Position numbers and translations under genes: made by a program. Below, in pieces: positions 34,126 through 46,273 of a stretch of DNA of 64,000 bases (positions are counted from its first letter, which is position 1; the number at the start of each line of letters is the position of its first letter). A model generated the notes under the pieces. That model ran no database searches, was not told the DNA's origin, and saw nothing but the letters and a program-made list of their open reading frames with translations. The stretch lies in the NCBI GenBank assembly GCA_023935145.1, contig CM043698.1, positions 64,312,001-64,376,000 of the forward strand. The letters are read 5' to 3'. Source of the DNA: Bretschneidera sinensis. Its lineage: Eukaryota > Streptophyta > Magnoliopsida > Brassicales > Akaniaceae.

Positions 34126-34665
34126 ATGTCTTCCAAGGATGTTGAAGACTAAAAATCATGGACTTTATCATTGAAGACAAGTTTGTCGCTTCCTAGCTTC
34201 TTCGAGGCTCAATTGTGCTAGCTGTTCCAAAGATGATTGGGGTGTATACACCCGAGATGCTTGGCTCGACACTGGTTGAAGCCACCCACAAGGTGCAAAC
34301 CGATTTGTCAACACTTAGTCAAATTTCTCTCAAGTTTTCTTTACTTATTTTCTAACTAGCTTTTTGTCTTCCAGGCCGGCATGCTTACTTCTTGTCTTCT
34401 AAGTTGGTATGCTCGCTTTTTATGCGCGAAAACGCATCCTTGCTATATACTACACTAGAACCGAGCTTTAGAGGGAGGATGACAAGAATCAGAAGAAGTT
34501 GGGAACACAAAGAAAATAATCTCTAAACTCCACGACACTTCCAATTAGTCTCGACTTCAAGAAAAGAGTCTACATGTTGACTTGGACTCAATAAGCGCTC
34601 TCCTTAAGTCGATTCAATCAGAGAATGACCAATTTAAGGTGGAAAACAGCTAACTTCGGGAAGAG
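34126..34665 (+). pseudogene. Degenerate coding region upstream of the coiled-coil frame
   Basis: At about 34,213-34,330 the plus strand reads VLAVPKMIGVYTPEMLGSTL, then VEATHKVQTDLSTLSQ. An intron-like stretch follows, with CTTTTTGTCTTCCAG at about 34,360-34,375. At 34,500-34,660 several short frames read KSLHVDLDSISALLKSIQSE and similar, interrupted by stops. The composition is that of a decayed protein with coiled-coil character that continues into the next entry. Family not recognised with certainty; plant transposon-encoded proteins often carry such tails. Confidence 0.4.
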
Positions 34666-34959
34666 ATGAGCCGACTCCAAGAGGAACTAGCCAGTGCTGA
34701 GACCGAGCCCTGCAATGATGATCTCTTGGACATGCCCATGACAGGCTTCGACTTAGTAAATGAAGAAGGAGCTAAGTTGTGGCATGATGTTGATTGGGGA
34801 AGCTTGGTCATGCCCGTTCTTGGTGCTCCTTTTGGTGGGATCGAGAAGATTATAGAGGTTTCTTCTGGTGTGCACATGGGAAAGAAAGCCAAGATGGCTA
34901 TGAAGATTGAAACTAATGAGGGGGAGAGAGTTGCGTATGATAAAGAACCTGAAGCGTAG
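34666..34959 (+). pseudogene. C-terminal part of a coiled-coil, probably transposon-encoded protein
   Basis: The open frame MSRLQEELASAETEPCNDDLLDMP... (97 residues, stop at 34,957-34,959) starts with a heptad-rich helix that continues the upstream decayed frame (LREEMSRLQEELASAE), so its ATG is internal. The rest is acidic and ends KMAMKIETNEGERVAYDKEPEA. It looks coding, but I do not recognise the family. It is followed by a TTTG/T-rich run (34,971-35,004). The minus-strand frame over the same interval is a shadow. Confidence 0.45.
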
Positions 34960-34970
34960 ATTTAGGTTTT

Positions 34971-35004
34971 TTTGTTTGTTTGTTTGTTTTTTTTTTTTTT
35001 TTTT
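34971..35004. repeat. (TTTG)n and poly(T) tract
   Basis: Four TTTG-type units followed by a T run. It could be the reverse of a poly(A) tail or simple slippage. Confidence 0.85.
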
Positions 35005-35023
35005 CTGTAACTAGCCTCGAAGC

Positions 35024-36966
35024 TGTAATACCCATGTTCATAAAGTAAGGGTAAAGAAGTAATTTGATAGATATTACATGGAATTAAAATAATATATACA
35101 TGAAAGATTTACTATTATAAAAAAAATGACCTAGACGCTGGTCACAAAGGTAAGAAAAAAAAAGACCTGGACGATTGTCACAAAGGAAAGAAAAAAAAGT
35201 GAGGGACAAATACCTGGAAGTCTAAGTGTAGTCCTCACAATGCATACAAGGTGCATGTAAGACAAATGAAAATGAAAGAAGTGTGCAGAACGGTGGGGTG
35301 GTTTTAATATAAACATTTAGTTTTTTTGTTTTGTTTTGTATTTCTTACCAAATCCCGTTTGATTTTCTTCTTTCTTCAATTCAAATTTCTTAGCAAAAAG
35401 TTATAAAGAAAATTTCTCCAATATTAGAGATAGTGCAATCATTCAATTACAATAGCAAGACTTCATCATATTTGAGGTAAATTTTCAATAAAGCTCATAA
35501 TTAAATAATTATATTGTTTGAATTAAATGATGAAATAGTAAAGATTTATGGAAGTTTATGATTAGGTGTTAGTGATCAGCAATCTCAAAAAATTGCTGAA
35601 AGGAGCAGGAAATGCAAGGAGGTGATCCACGGGTAGCTTTAAGTGCTATATGGTGAGTTAGATTTACTTTTAGTAAACGAGACCAATAAAAATATGATAT
35701 TTGAATAAATTATTGAATTATAATGATTTAATGATGTATTTTATGTTATATATGAAAATTTATTGATTAGGAATTAGAAAGTATGTTGAATATTAATTAT
35801 ATAAGAATTTATATTTTAAAAATGATGGATGAATGAAAAATATGTTGAGAAGTTTTATGAAATTTTTGAAAAATATAATTGAAAAATTGATATGATATAT
35901 AAGGAGACAATTTAATAAATATAATAAAAATAATAATTTTGAGAAAGAGCTAGATAATTGGATTGAATGCTTGGATGTATGCTTGCTTGCATAGTATTGC
36001 TCATATGCATAGAAAAAGACCAGGAATGCAGCTGGTATGGCTGAGAAGATCAGGAAGACATTTGATTTAGCTGAGAAGACTAGGAAGACAGCTGGTTTGG
36101 CTGAAACATGTCAACATGTGGGAAGATGTTCCCAGATGATAATATAAAATAATGATATGATGTGATGAAAAAGAAAGAAAGAAAGAAAGAAAGATGATTT
36201 AAACACATGCATTTATTTATTTGGTTATTTATTATTATTGATTGAGATGCTAAAGTATCGGTCTTGATTGTGAAATTATTGATAGACAAATAGTCTCATA
36301 GAGAGACATATATGATGAGAAATAAATATGAAAGTATTATATGATAAAAATTATTTGATTGATTGATTATATGCTGTGAACCTCATAACAAGGTAAATAA
36401 TAATGTTGAATTGATAATATCAAGATGATTAAATATATGACAAGAAAATTTGATATGTTTGATGATTAATTTAAGAAGAGATTGATAAATAGTTGGAATT
36501 ATGATATGAATAGTGATAATAGAATGTTATTATTGAATTATATGAGATAATAGATGAATGAACATTGGAAGACTATTTGAAAGATTGAATTATTATATGT
36601 GAAGAAATAGATGACTAATATTGGTGAATTAAAAACGATTGAATTATAAGATGTGACTGGAAGTATATGATCGAGTACTTTTAGTAAATTTAATTCACTG
36701 AGCTTGTGAAGATCATTCCTTATTGTTGAAAATTTTCAAGCAGCGGGCAGGACAGATAGAGTTTAGAGCTGATATCAGAGTTATATATATATATTGTTTT
36801 TGATAGGAGAATAATGATGTATCTCCTCTGAAAAGAGTTGAGGATTAGATGAAAATTTTAGTTTTAGTTGATATATATTTTTATTGTTAAATATATGTGT
36901 CGTGCTGGGATTTCAAAACATGACGACACCGTTTTGAGGGTGGCCAACCCGGGATGGGTCGTTACA
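35024..36966 (+). repeat. 5' LTR of the plus-strand Ty3 element
   Basis: Begins TGTAATACCCATG and ends GGGTCGTTACA (TG...CA). Its first 825 bp match the truncated 3' LTR at 52,952-53,775 closely. It carries a tandem-repeat island with AGACCAGGAAGACAGCTGG-like units (about 36,005-36,100), then the ACATGTCAACATGT / GGGAAGATGTTCCC module (36,106-36,133). An (AAAG)n microsatellite lies at about 36,168-36,194. Confidence 0.9.
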
Positions 36967-36970
36967 ATTT

Positions 36971-36982
36971 TGGTATCAGAGC
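36971..36982 (+). other. Primer-binding site (tRNA-iMet type)
   Basis: TGGTATCAGAGC lies four bases after the LTR end, complementary to the 3' end of plant initiator tRNA-Met, the usual primer for this group. Confidence 0.9.
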
Positions 36983-37045
36983 ATTAGGTTTTATGTCTGT
37001 AGATTGTATAAAAATTTAAAGAAGTGGAAGATTTAAATAAACTAC

Positions 37046-38460
37046 ATGTTAATACAAAGTCTGAGGATAACACATGGACGTGCTAGAACTAGAAGTAGAT
37101 TTCTGAATCAAAGAGGACATGGTAAACCCCCAATATTTAGAAGAGTTGAAGCGGAGGGGGAGGTCGAGTCTGTTGTTCATGCAAGAGAATATGTTGCTAG
37201 TACAGTTGGTACTAGTAAAGGTGGGAGAGAATCTGATATTAGAAGGGATAAGTTGAGAGAAGTTCTTGATCATGCTATAGAGAGAATAAATGCAGTAGAA
37301 GAAGGGGCAAATAATTTACAGAGGAGATTAGAGGAAAGGAGTAGAACAGAACCTGATGTGGTGAGACAAGAAGCTTATAAGGGAAAAGGTGTGTTTGCAC
37401 ATGAGATGCAAGGAGATTGTTTTGCGAGATTTATTAAATTTAAACCCCAGTTTTTTAGAGGATCTGTAAATCCTATTGAAGCTGGGCAATGGATTAAACA
37501 TGTTGAGAAATATTTTGAAGTCTTACAAGTGACAGATATGCAGAAGGATGCTTTTGTTCATTTAAGCTGGAAGGTGAGGTTTCTCAATAGTGGGAGGATA
37601 TTCTGTCTAGATTGAGTACACAAGTAGATCAACCCTTAACTTGGCATAAGTTTAAGGATGTGTTCTTTGTGAAGTATTTTTTAGATACATTTCAAGCACA
37701 ACGTGAGAGAGATTTTATTCATTTAAGATATAATACTTTATCTGTGGTTGAGTATGATAGTAGATTTATAGCCTTGCCGAGGTTTTTACCTAAGTTAGTA
37801 AATACAGAGAAGAGGAAATGTAAGAGATTTTTAGACAGGTTACACTATGAAATTCGAACTAAACTCTCTTATATGGGTATTGGAAATTATGCGATAATGA
37901 TGGATAAAACATTACAGATTGAGGAGGATGTAATAGAATTTAGAGATAAAAGGGATTAATTAAAGAGATCTAGATTTGAGGGACCTAGAGGTGGTAGTAG
38001 TATTAGTGTACAGGGTGGAAAACCACCCCAAAGAGGGCGTTCCTTGTCACAGGGAACTGTAATACAGAGTAAGACGCAAACAGGATCTGTTGCTTCTGTA
38101 GCTTAGAGTAATATTAGTAGGACCCATAGATTTAGGAGATAGGCTATGGGAACTGGAAGTTATGGTAGAAGAGTAAGTATGCCACCAAGAGGAAGTGGTA
38201 ATCTGATGTATGATCGAGAGACAAGGGTTTACTATAGATGTAATCAGACATAACATCTATCTTGGAATTATCCTACTCTGATGTGCTTTGTATGTGGTGA
38301 GGGAGGACATATTAGTGTAGATTGTCCAGTGGGGAAATCTGTTGAGATAAGTGTTGGAGGTGTTGGGAGAAAACAAGTGGAGAGGGTTGGTGGATTAGGG
38401 AGCATGCGGGGTAAAGGCAGAGGACCAGTAGCTAAGAGAGGACGCGATGGTCAGTAACAG
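37046..38460 (+). pseudogene. Ty3 gag remnant (capsid and zinc knuckle)
   Basis: The start MLIQSLRITHGRART is followed by a polar region and the capsid (FIKFKPQFFRGSVNPIEAGQ). A frameshift near 37,565 and a TAG in the conserved VSQ-W stretch break it. Capsid continues LTWHKFKDVFFVKYFLDTF to about 37,959 (Retrotransposon_gag fold), then stops at 37,957 and several later positions. A CCHC zinc knuckle CFVCGEGGHISVDC is at 38,283-38,324; a preceding knuckle-like YYRCNQT is damaged. Gag packages the element RNA in virus-like particles. Confidence 0.85.
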
Positions 38461-39580
38461 CCTAGAGATAACATAGTCTATGCGTTGACCCAACAGGATG
38501 CACAGGCCACTCCTGATGTGGTTATGAGTATTGTATCTATTCTTGATAGACCTGCTAGATTATTGATTGATCCTGGTGCAACTCATTCTTTTGCATCCAG
38601 TGTTTATATGAAATCTATTGAAGCTTGTGTTAGTCTTTGATGCATGCTGTTATTGTTGAGGTTCCTACTGGGGATAGAGTTATTATCAGGACAATTTATC
38701 GGGTTGTGTGATTAGTATGGCTGATAGAGAATTTGAAGTTGTTTTTTTGCCTTTGGATATGATATATTTTGATTTAATTATGGGGATGAATTGGTTATCT
38801 GCATATCATGCTTGGGTAGATTGTTTTAGAAAGAATGTGGTGTTCAGGATACCAGGACAATAGGAGTTTAACTTTCAGAGAGAATGTAAGATACTTGCCA
38901 ACTGTCTTATTTCTACCGTGACTGCTAGTAGATGGTTGAAGAAAGGTTGTGAGGGGTATTTGGTGTATGTGGTGGATTCTAGAAAGGAGATTAGGAAGTT
39001 AGAAGAAATATTAGAAGTGAAAGATTTTTCTAATGTGTTCCCTGATGAGTTGTTTGGGTTGCCTCTCAACAGGGAGATTGAGTTTTCTATTGAGGTAATT
39101 TTAGGATCAGCACCTATATCTATAGCACCTTATAGAATAGTACTAGCTGAGTTGAAAGAATTAAAAGTTCAGCTTCAGGAGTTGCTAGATAAACAATTTA
39201 TTCGACCTAGTATGTCACCTTGGGGATCCCCTGTGTTATTTGTGAAGAAGAAGGATGGAACGATGAGATTATGTATTGATTATAAACAGTTGAATAAGAT
39301 CACCATCAAGAATTAATATGCTTTGCCTAAGATAGATGATTTATTTGAGCAATTACTGGGGGCTAGGGTGTTTTCTAAGATAGATCTGAGACCGGGTTAT
39401 CATCAATTGAGGATAAAAGAGGGGGATATGCCTAAGATTGCTTTTAGAACATGTTATGGCTATAATGGGTTCCTTGTGATGCCATTTGGGTTAACTAATG
39501 CTCCTACATCATTTATAGATCTAATGAATCGGGTGTTTAAACCATTATTGGATAGGTTTATGATTGTATTTATTGATGAT
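38461..39580 (+). pseudogene. Ty3 protease and N-terminal half of reverse transcriptase
   Basis: The aspartic protease active site LLIDPGATHSFAS is at about 38,560-38,598, with Asp-Pro-Gly in place of the common Asp-Ser-Gly. A stop follows at about 38,638. The RT blocks run [47 protein letters not shown] (then TAA at 39,314), [32 protein letters not shown] and FIDD. The coding sequence is cut right after the catalytic FIDD by the inserted minus-strand element and resumes at 48,274. Confidence 0.9.
39576..39580. repeat. Target-site duplication ATGAT, left copy
   Basis: ATGAT directly before the inserted LTR, repeated at 48,274-48,278 directly after it. The two flanks rejoin into one uninterrupted RT reading frame. 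Confidence 0.93.
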
Positions 39581-41535
39581 TGTAACGACCCATCCAGGGT
39601 TGGCCACCCCCGAGACAGTGTCGTCACTTTTTGAAATCCCAGCACGACACATATATGCAACAATATAAAAACAACAACTAAGTGATTTACATATATAAAT
39701 CCTCAACCCTTAACAGGGGAGTTACATCATTCAGATCTCAACTGAACAACATATATAACATATTATGCATGAATGTTTACAAATATTTTTATTTTTTTTT
39801 TGTTTCTTTCTCATTAGTCTGAGGATGTGGATCACGTGGCTTGCATAAAATGATTTAGTCTGAATCTCCTCTCACAATTCTATATATTTTGCCTGCTACT
39901 TGAAATTATTGTACAATGAGGAGTGAGCTTCACAAGCTCAGTGAATTAAACTTACTAGAAGTGTTCAATTTGTATAATTAGTCTTCAAATATTCAATCAT
40001 TTATATCTCATATAACTTGATAATAGCATTGCACTATCACTACACATATCATAAGCCCCATTCTCTATCAATCTCTTCTTCTTATATATTTATTCACCTT
40101 AAGGCCATCAATTATATCTCATAATTACCTCGTTATGAGGTTCACAACATATAGTATACCATTTAGATAGTTCTTATCTTATCATACTTCCATGTTTCTT
40201 TCTCACCATAACTGTCTCTCTGCGAAACTCATTCATTTATAAATAAATGTACAATAAAAAACAACATTTCAGTAATAAAATCAATATTTAAAACGATTGC
40301 AATGCATGAATTATTATTAGGGAACGTTTTCCCACATGTCGACATGTTTTTATCTTAGACTGACTACCTTCCCGGTTCTTTATTTTATTTAGACTGGCTG
40401 TTCTCCCGGTTCTTTTATTTTCAGTGTATACCGGCTGTCATGGTTTTCATTTATTTCTAGCATATACTGGCTATCACGGTTTTTATTTAGACCGGCTGCC
40501 CTCCCGGTTCTTTTATTTCATGTATATACATTTGAATAATGATATGAAGTATGCATATGCACAATAATATAAAAACACACATGTATTCATACATTCAAAT
40601 TAGTTATCATACTTTTTCTCAAATCATTATTTGATCAATTTCACTAATTTATTCTCCTTATATATCATATCAACTCATCATCCATAGTTCGTCAAGAATT
40701 TCACTTATTCCTATCATACATATCAACCAACTTTCATCGATCACCAAATCATAAGTTAATAATATATTCAAATACTATCATTATATATTTCATATTTATC
40801 CTGATTACTTAAAGTAAATCTAACTCATCACGTAGCACTTAGAGCTACTCGTGGATCACCTCCTTGCTTTTCCTACTCATTTCAGTAATTTTCCCTAGTT
40901 GCTGATCGTCAACACCTGACATAATATTTATATTAAATTTCTAATTTATTCTTCAATTCCTTCATAATTCACATCCTTCGAAAATTCCCACATTGAATTC
41001 CAAGAAATTTATTGTATGCTAAATTTCAAAAATAAAATTCATGTTATTACCTTTTGTTTTTCTTAGAGCTTCCTGTGACTCTCTATAAAATTCTCCCGTA
41101 AACTCTCCAAAATTTTTCTTTTTCAACTTTTCTTTCAGTCCCAAAGTGTTTAAAGAAATAGAGTAATTTGTATTGAAGAAAGAAGAAAACCAAATAGGAT
41201 TTGGTAAAAATTAAAGAAACAAATAATAAAAACTGTTTTTATACGAAATCTTCACTGCTGCACCGTTTTTCTTTTCTTTGTTGTGCAACATGCAGAGATT
41301 TCACTTCCTTTGGCAACACTTGGACTCTAGGTGTTGCCACGTCCTTTTTTTTTTCTTTTTCATTTATCTGGACACTTTAATTTTTTTTTTCATTTTCTTT
41401 ACACCACCACTCGTCCGTTTTTTTAAAAGAATTATTTTATTCAATAATAAATCTTTCACATATATATTATTTTAATTTCATGTCATATTTATCAAATTGC
41501 TTCTTTATCCTTTCTTTACGAATACAGATATTACA
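39581..41535 (-). repeat. 3' LTR of the nested minus-strand element
   Basis: On the minus strand it begins TGTAATATCTG (41,535) and ends GGATGGGTCGTTACA (39,581); 1,955 bp. It contains a tandem island of CCGGCTGTCACGG/CTCCCGGTTCTTTT units (about 40,360-40,520) and the GGGAACGTTTTCCC / ACATGTCGACATGT module (40,320-40,347). Confidence 0.95.
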
Positions 41536-41549
41536 ATTCTAACCACCTT
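41536..41549 (-). other. Polypurine tract of the nested element
   Basis: The minus strand reads AAGGTGGTTAGAAT immediately before the 3' LTR start. It corresponds to AAGGTGGGTAGAA of the host element at 52,938-52,950. Confidence 0.8.
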
Positions 41550-41899
41550 ACAAAAATTTTGTCCCCGAAATTTTCGTACCTAACTCAAGAAACAATTGTG
41601 GATAATATTTCTTCATACTTACCTCACACTCTCACGTAATCTCTTTAACATATTTATTCCGCCACAAAATTTGAACTCATGGAATTATTTTATTACACAA
41701 GACTTGTTCTCTTCTGTCTAAAATTCTCACTGGTACTTGTGTAAAAGTCAAATCTCCCTAAATTTGTATAGCTTTGCTCAAAATATTATGAGATTTATCA
41801 TGTAAGCGATTTCGCAAAAGTGAAACGTGGGATATGCTATTTCACTGCTTCAACTCTGGAGGCAAATCCATGCTATTCACAACTAGCCCAACTTTTTCA

Positions 41900-43800
41900 A
41901 TAACCTCATAGAGTCCTGCATACCTTAGACTCAACTTTCATTTCTTGTTTAAATCTCAATACACCATTTCATGGAGATATTTTTAAATACACCCAATCAC
42001 CTATTTGAAACTTGAGAGGTCTTCTTCTATTAACAGCATAGCCATTCGGTCTACTCTGTGCTACTTTATGGTTTTCTCTAACCAGTTTGATCCTTTCAGT
42101 TGTTAACTCAATAATTTTTGGACCAAATATATTTCTCTCTCCCATTTCTTCCCAACATATAGGAGTTCTACACCTCCTACTATACAATGTCTCAATCTGT
42201 GCCATACCATTGCTAAATTGATACTGATTATTATAAGCAAATTCAATTAGAGGCAAGTAAACATCCCAACTTACTGAGGAACTAATCACATTTGCCCTTA
42301 ACATATCTTCTAGTACTCTAATAACCCTTTTTATCTACTCATCTGTTTGAGGATGAAAAGTTGTAATAAACTGCAACTGTGTACACATGGCTTTCTGAAA
42401 GCCTCTCCAAAACCAAGATGTAGCTCTAGCATCTCTATTTGACACTATGCTCAATAGTACTCCATACAACCTTACAATCTTAGCTACATATAGTTCAACC
42501 AACTTTTTAGGACTCCAATTTGTTTTAATTGGAAGAAATTGAGATGACTTAGAAAGTCTATCTATTATCACTTACACTGTATCGTGACCTCTATGGGTAT
42601 GGAAAAATCCAGAAATAAAATTTATGCTCATATTTTTCTATGATCATTTGAGCACAAGAAGAGGCTGTAGTAAGCCTCTCGAATGTTAGTCCTTTGACTT
42701 CATTTGCTGACAAACCAAACATCTAGAATATATTAAGCTACATCATTTTTCAATTCTGACCACCAGAAATTCTGTCTTAATCCTTTGTACATCTTATTGT
42801 TACTCGGGTACATCGAATATACATTATCATGTGCCTCTTTTAATATCTCCGTTCTCAATTCTGCATCATTGGGAACATATATTCTATGTTCCCATACCAA
42901 AACACCATCATTTCAAATTTTTAACTCATATTGCTTTCTACTAAGCACATCCTGCTTAATCTTTTTTATCTCCTCATCTTTACCTTAGATCTCTAACAAG
43001 CATTTTACTATGGATAACTGTACAACTATGTTTGTTAACAATGACGCTCTATCACTGATATTCAACTTCATTCTTATCTCTCTTAAATCTATCATCAATT
43101 TCACATCAGGACTTTCAATAACAATTAACCTTCTTGTAGACTTTGTACTCAATGCATCAGCTACCACATTAACCTTTCCTGGATGATAATGAATTGTACA
43201 GTCATAATCACTAATCTACCTCCTCTGCCTCAAATTCAACTCCTTCTGGGTCGGTAAATGTGTTAAGCTTTTATGATCAGTAAAAATTTCACAATTGGCT
43301 CCATACAGATGTTGTCTCCAAATCTTCAAGGAAAAAACGATGACAACCAATTCTAAATCATGGGTCGAGTAATTCCTCTCATGGTTCTTTAATTGCCTAG
43401 ATACATAAGTTATAACTCTCCCATGTTGCATCAACACACATCCCAACCCCTGATGGGATGCATCACTTTTCACCACAAATCCTTCATCACCAGAAGGAAA
43501 TACTAATATTGAAGCTGTAGTCAATTTCTTCTTTAGTAATCGGATATTTTTCTCACACTCCCTAGACCATACCAATCTCACATGTTTCTTGGTCAATCTA
43601 GTCAATAGTACTGCAATAATAATTTTTTTTTGAATGAACCTTCTATAATAACCAGCTAACCCCAAAAAGATTCTAATTTCAGTCACATTAGTTGGTTTCT
43701 CCCAACTCAACATTGCATCTACTTTCTGTAAATCAATTGCTATACCATCTCTAGATATTACATGCCCCAAGATATTTATTTCATTCAATCAAAATTCACA
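41900..43800 (-). pseudogene. Nested element: RNase H and integrase remnants
   Basis: RNase H (43,788-43,216) reads [42 protein letters not shown] and [22 protein letters not shown] (about 43,155) marks its end. Integrase follows with many stops: IDRLSKSSQFLPIKT and SNRDARATSWFWRGFQ (42,571-42,335), then FAYNNQYQFS, CRTPICWEE and the GPY-upstream region RRPLKFQIGDWVYLKISP (42,304-41,969). The C-terminal tail is not recognisable as a continuous frame. Stops and frame changes separate all parts. Confidence 0.85.
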
Positions 43801-43821
43801 TTTAGGAGATTATAGCATACA

Positions 43822-43849
43822 ATCTCTCTCTCTATCTCTCTCTCTCTTC
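43822..43849. repeat. (CT)n microsatellite inside the nested element
   Basis: CT/AT dinucleotide run that disrupts the link between RT and RNase H of the nested element. Confidence 0.9.
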
Positions 43850-43876
43850 AAAATCTCCAATACACTGTCTAATGTT

Positions 43877-44952
43877 TCATATGTTCTTCCTCATTGTTAG
43901 AATATCCAAAATGTCATCAATAATTACAACAAAAAATTTGTCAAGAAATAGTTTAAACATTTTATTCATCAAGTCCATGAATGTTGCTAGAGCATTAGTC
44001 AACTCAAATGGCATCACAAGAAACTTATGACCATAACGTGTCCTAGAAGCAGTCTTAGGCACGTCTCTCTCCTTTATCCTTAACTGGTGATAACCCGATC
44101 TCAGGTTTATCTTAGAAAACACTCTCACTCCTTGCAAATTCTTAAACAATTCATTTATCCTAGGCAAAGGATATTTGTTCTTAATGGTTATCATATTCAA
44201 CTATCTGTAGTCTATACACAATCTCATCGTTCCATCTTTCTTCTTCACAAACAACACAGGGGCTCCACAAATATATTAAGTCCGATAAATTGTTTATCTA
44301 ACAATTTTTAAATTGGTACGTCCAACTCTCTAAATGTAGCTGGTATTATTCTATAGGGTGCTATAGATATGTGTGTTGAACCCAAAATCACATCTATAGG
44401 AAACTAAATCTCCTTACTGGGAGACAATCTAGACAACTCTTCATGAAACACATCATGAAAATCTTTCACTAATAAAATTTCTTCTATTTTTCCAATTACC
44501 TTTTTAGAATCCATTATGTATGCCAAATACTCCTCATATCCTTTCTTCAACCATCTACTAGTAGTCAGAGCAAATTAAGATAGTTCGAGAGTATTTTATG
44601 TTCTCCCTAAAAGATAAACTCCTCGTGTCCATATCTTGAACACTACATTCTTTCTGGAACAATCAACCTAGGCATAATACGTCGATAACCAATTCTTTCC
44701 CAAAATCAAATAAAAATCTATCATATTCAAAAGTAATAAATCAACTTCAAATTCTTTATCATTGATATGAATCACACAACCTTTGTAAACATTTATGATT
44801 ATCACTCTATCTCTAGTGGGAACTTCAACAATAATATTATGCATCAAATGATTAATACATACATCAATAGACTTTATATGAATACTGGATGCAAAAGAAT
44901 GGGTTGCACCAGGATCAACCAACATTGATATGTCTACCTTTTCTATATACAA
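43877..44952 (-). pseudogene. Nested element: protease and reverse transcriptase remnants
   Basis: Protease (44,952-44,668) has DISMLVDPGATHSFAS and LILGKNWLSTYYA; like its host element it has Asp-Pro-Gly. RT (about 44,270-43,877) shows FVKKKDGTM in a different frame, then [43 protein letters not shown] and the catalytic VIIDDIL. Substitutions at normally fixed positions ([11 protein letters not shown] for [10 protein letters not shown]) show relaxed selection. Confidence 0.85.
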
Positions 44953-45059
44953 GGCACTTCAAATTAGGATAATTCTAGGATAAATACCTTATCTGATTAT
45001 ATCTATAACAAACTTCTATCTCTTGATCATACATCAGGTTATCAATTCCCCTTAGTGGC

Positions 45060-46200
45060 ATACTTACTTCTTCTGCTATGACTCCTAGTTTCCATAACAT
45101 GTCTCCCAAATCTAAGAGTCCCACCGATATTACTCTAAGCTATAGAAGCAACAAATCCTGTTTGCTTTTGACTCTGTACTACAGTTTCCTGTGACAAGGA
45201 ATGCCTCATCTGGGTGGTCTCTTATCCTGCACATTCATACTGGTACCACCTCTGGGTTCCTTAAATCTAGACCTCTTTCGCCAATTCTTTCTACCTCTAA
45301 ATTCCATCACATCATTCTCAATCTGAAGTGTTATATTCACCAACGTAACATAATTTATATGCCTTATGTAAATTAGTTTCGATTTAATCTCAGAATGTTG
45401 TCCATCTATGAACCTCTTACACCTTTTATCCTCTAGGTTTACCATTTTTGGTACAAAGCTCGACAAAGCCACAAATATCTTATCATACTGAGTCTTAACC
45501 AATATATTTGCTGTAAATTAATAAAATCTCTTTCTTGTTAGGCTCTAAAAGTATAAGGAAAGTATTTATCAAGGAAAAGCTCCTTAAACCTATTCCAGGT
45601 TAAAGGGTCTATCAACATATACACTTACCTTGGGAAGAGTATCCTCCCATCATTCTAAAGCTTCTCCTTCTAACTCAAATGAAACAAAGGCGACCCTCTA
45701 CTTATCAGTCACTGGTAAAACACCAACTAATCTCTCTTTATGTTTCACTCATATCTCAAACTCAAAAGGATTCATAGATTATTTAAAGAACAAAACATTC
45801 AACTTATAACAAACAATCTCTTTGCATCTCGTGCATAAACTAACCTTTCCTTCTTGAACTTTTACCATTACTGGATTTATAATAACTTCAGGCACTGCTC
45901 TAGCCTGTTTATCAAGTCTATGCTATAGGCTATCAACTCTATCATCTGTTACATTCATTTTCTCAAGAGCATGTGTAAGAGCTTATCTTAGCTCATCTCT
46001 TTCAACTTCAAATTCTCTCACACCTCTACTAATATCAATTATACTGTCAACATGTTCCCTTCTAGGAACCACAGATTCAGACTCAACCTCAACTTGTCAA
46101 AATATTGGCTTCCTACCACGCCCTCTCAAATCAACAACTCTAACTCTAGCTCTAGCACGTCCACGTGTCATCCTCAGAATATTCATTAAAATATAATTTA
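45060..46200 (-). pseudogene. Nested element: gag remnant
   Basis: Near 46,170 the minus strand encodes an N-terminus RGRARARVR, matching the host element gag start (HGRARTRSR). A clear capsid block (45,502-45,206) reads KMVNLEDKRCKRFIDGQHSEIKSK and ENDVMEFRGRKNWRKRSRFKEP, colinear with 37,790-37,990. The zinc-knuckle region beyond 45,200 is degraded. Confidence 0.8.
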
Positions 46201-46257
46201 TTTTAATCTTCCACTTCTTTAAGTTCTTATGCAGTCTACAGAATCATAAAACCTAAT

Positions 46258-46269
46258 GCTCTGATACCG
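46258..46269 (-). other. Primer-binding site of the nested element
   Basis: The minus strand reads CGGTATCAGAGC four bases inside the 5' LTR end; it equals the tRNA-iMet site with one change (T to C at the first base). Confidence 0.85.
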
Positions 46270-46273
46270 AAAT

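Noticed and set aside
33301..34152. Repeat-encoded protein with SGPMSDSH-STHL units
   Set aside because: The frame breaks whenever a unit is 55 bp long, and there is no start context or conserved end; the minisatellite explains it.
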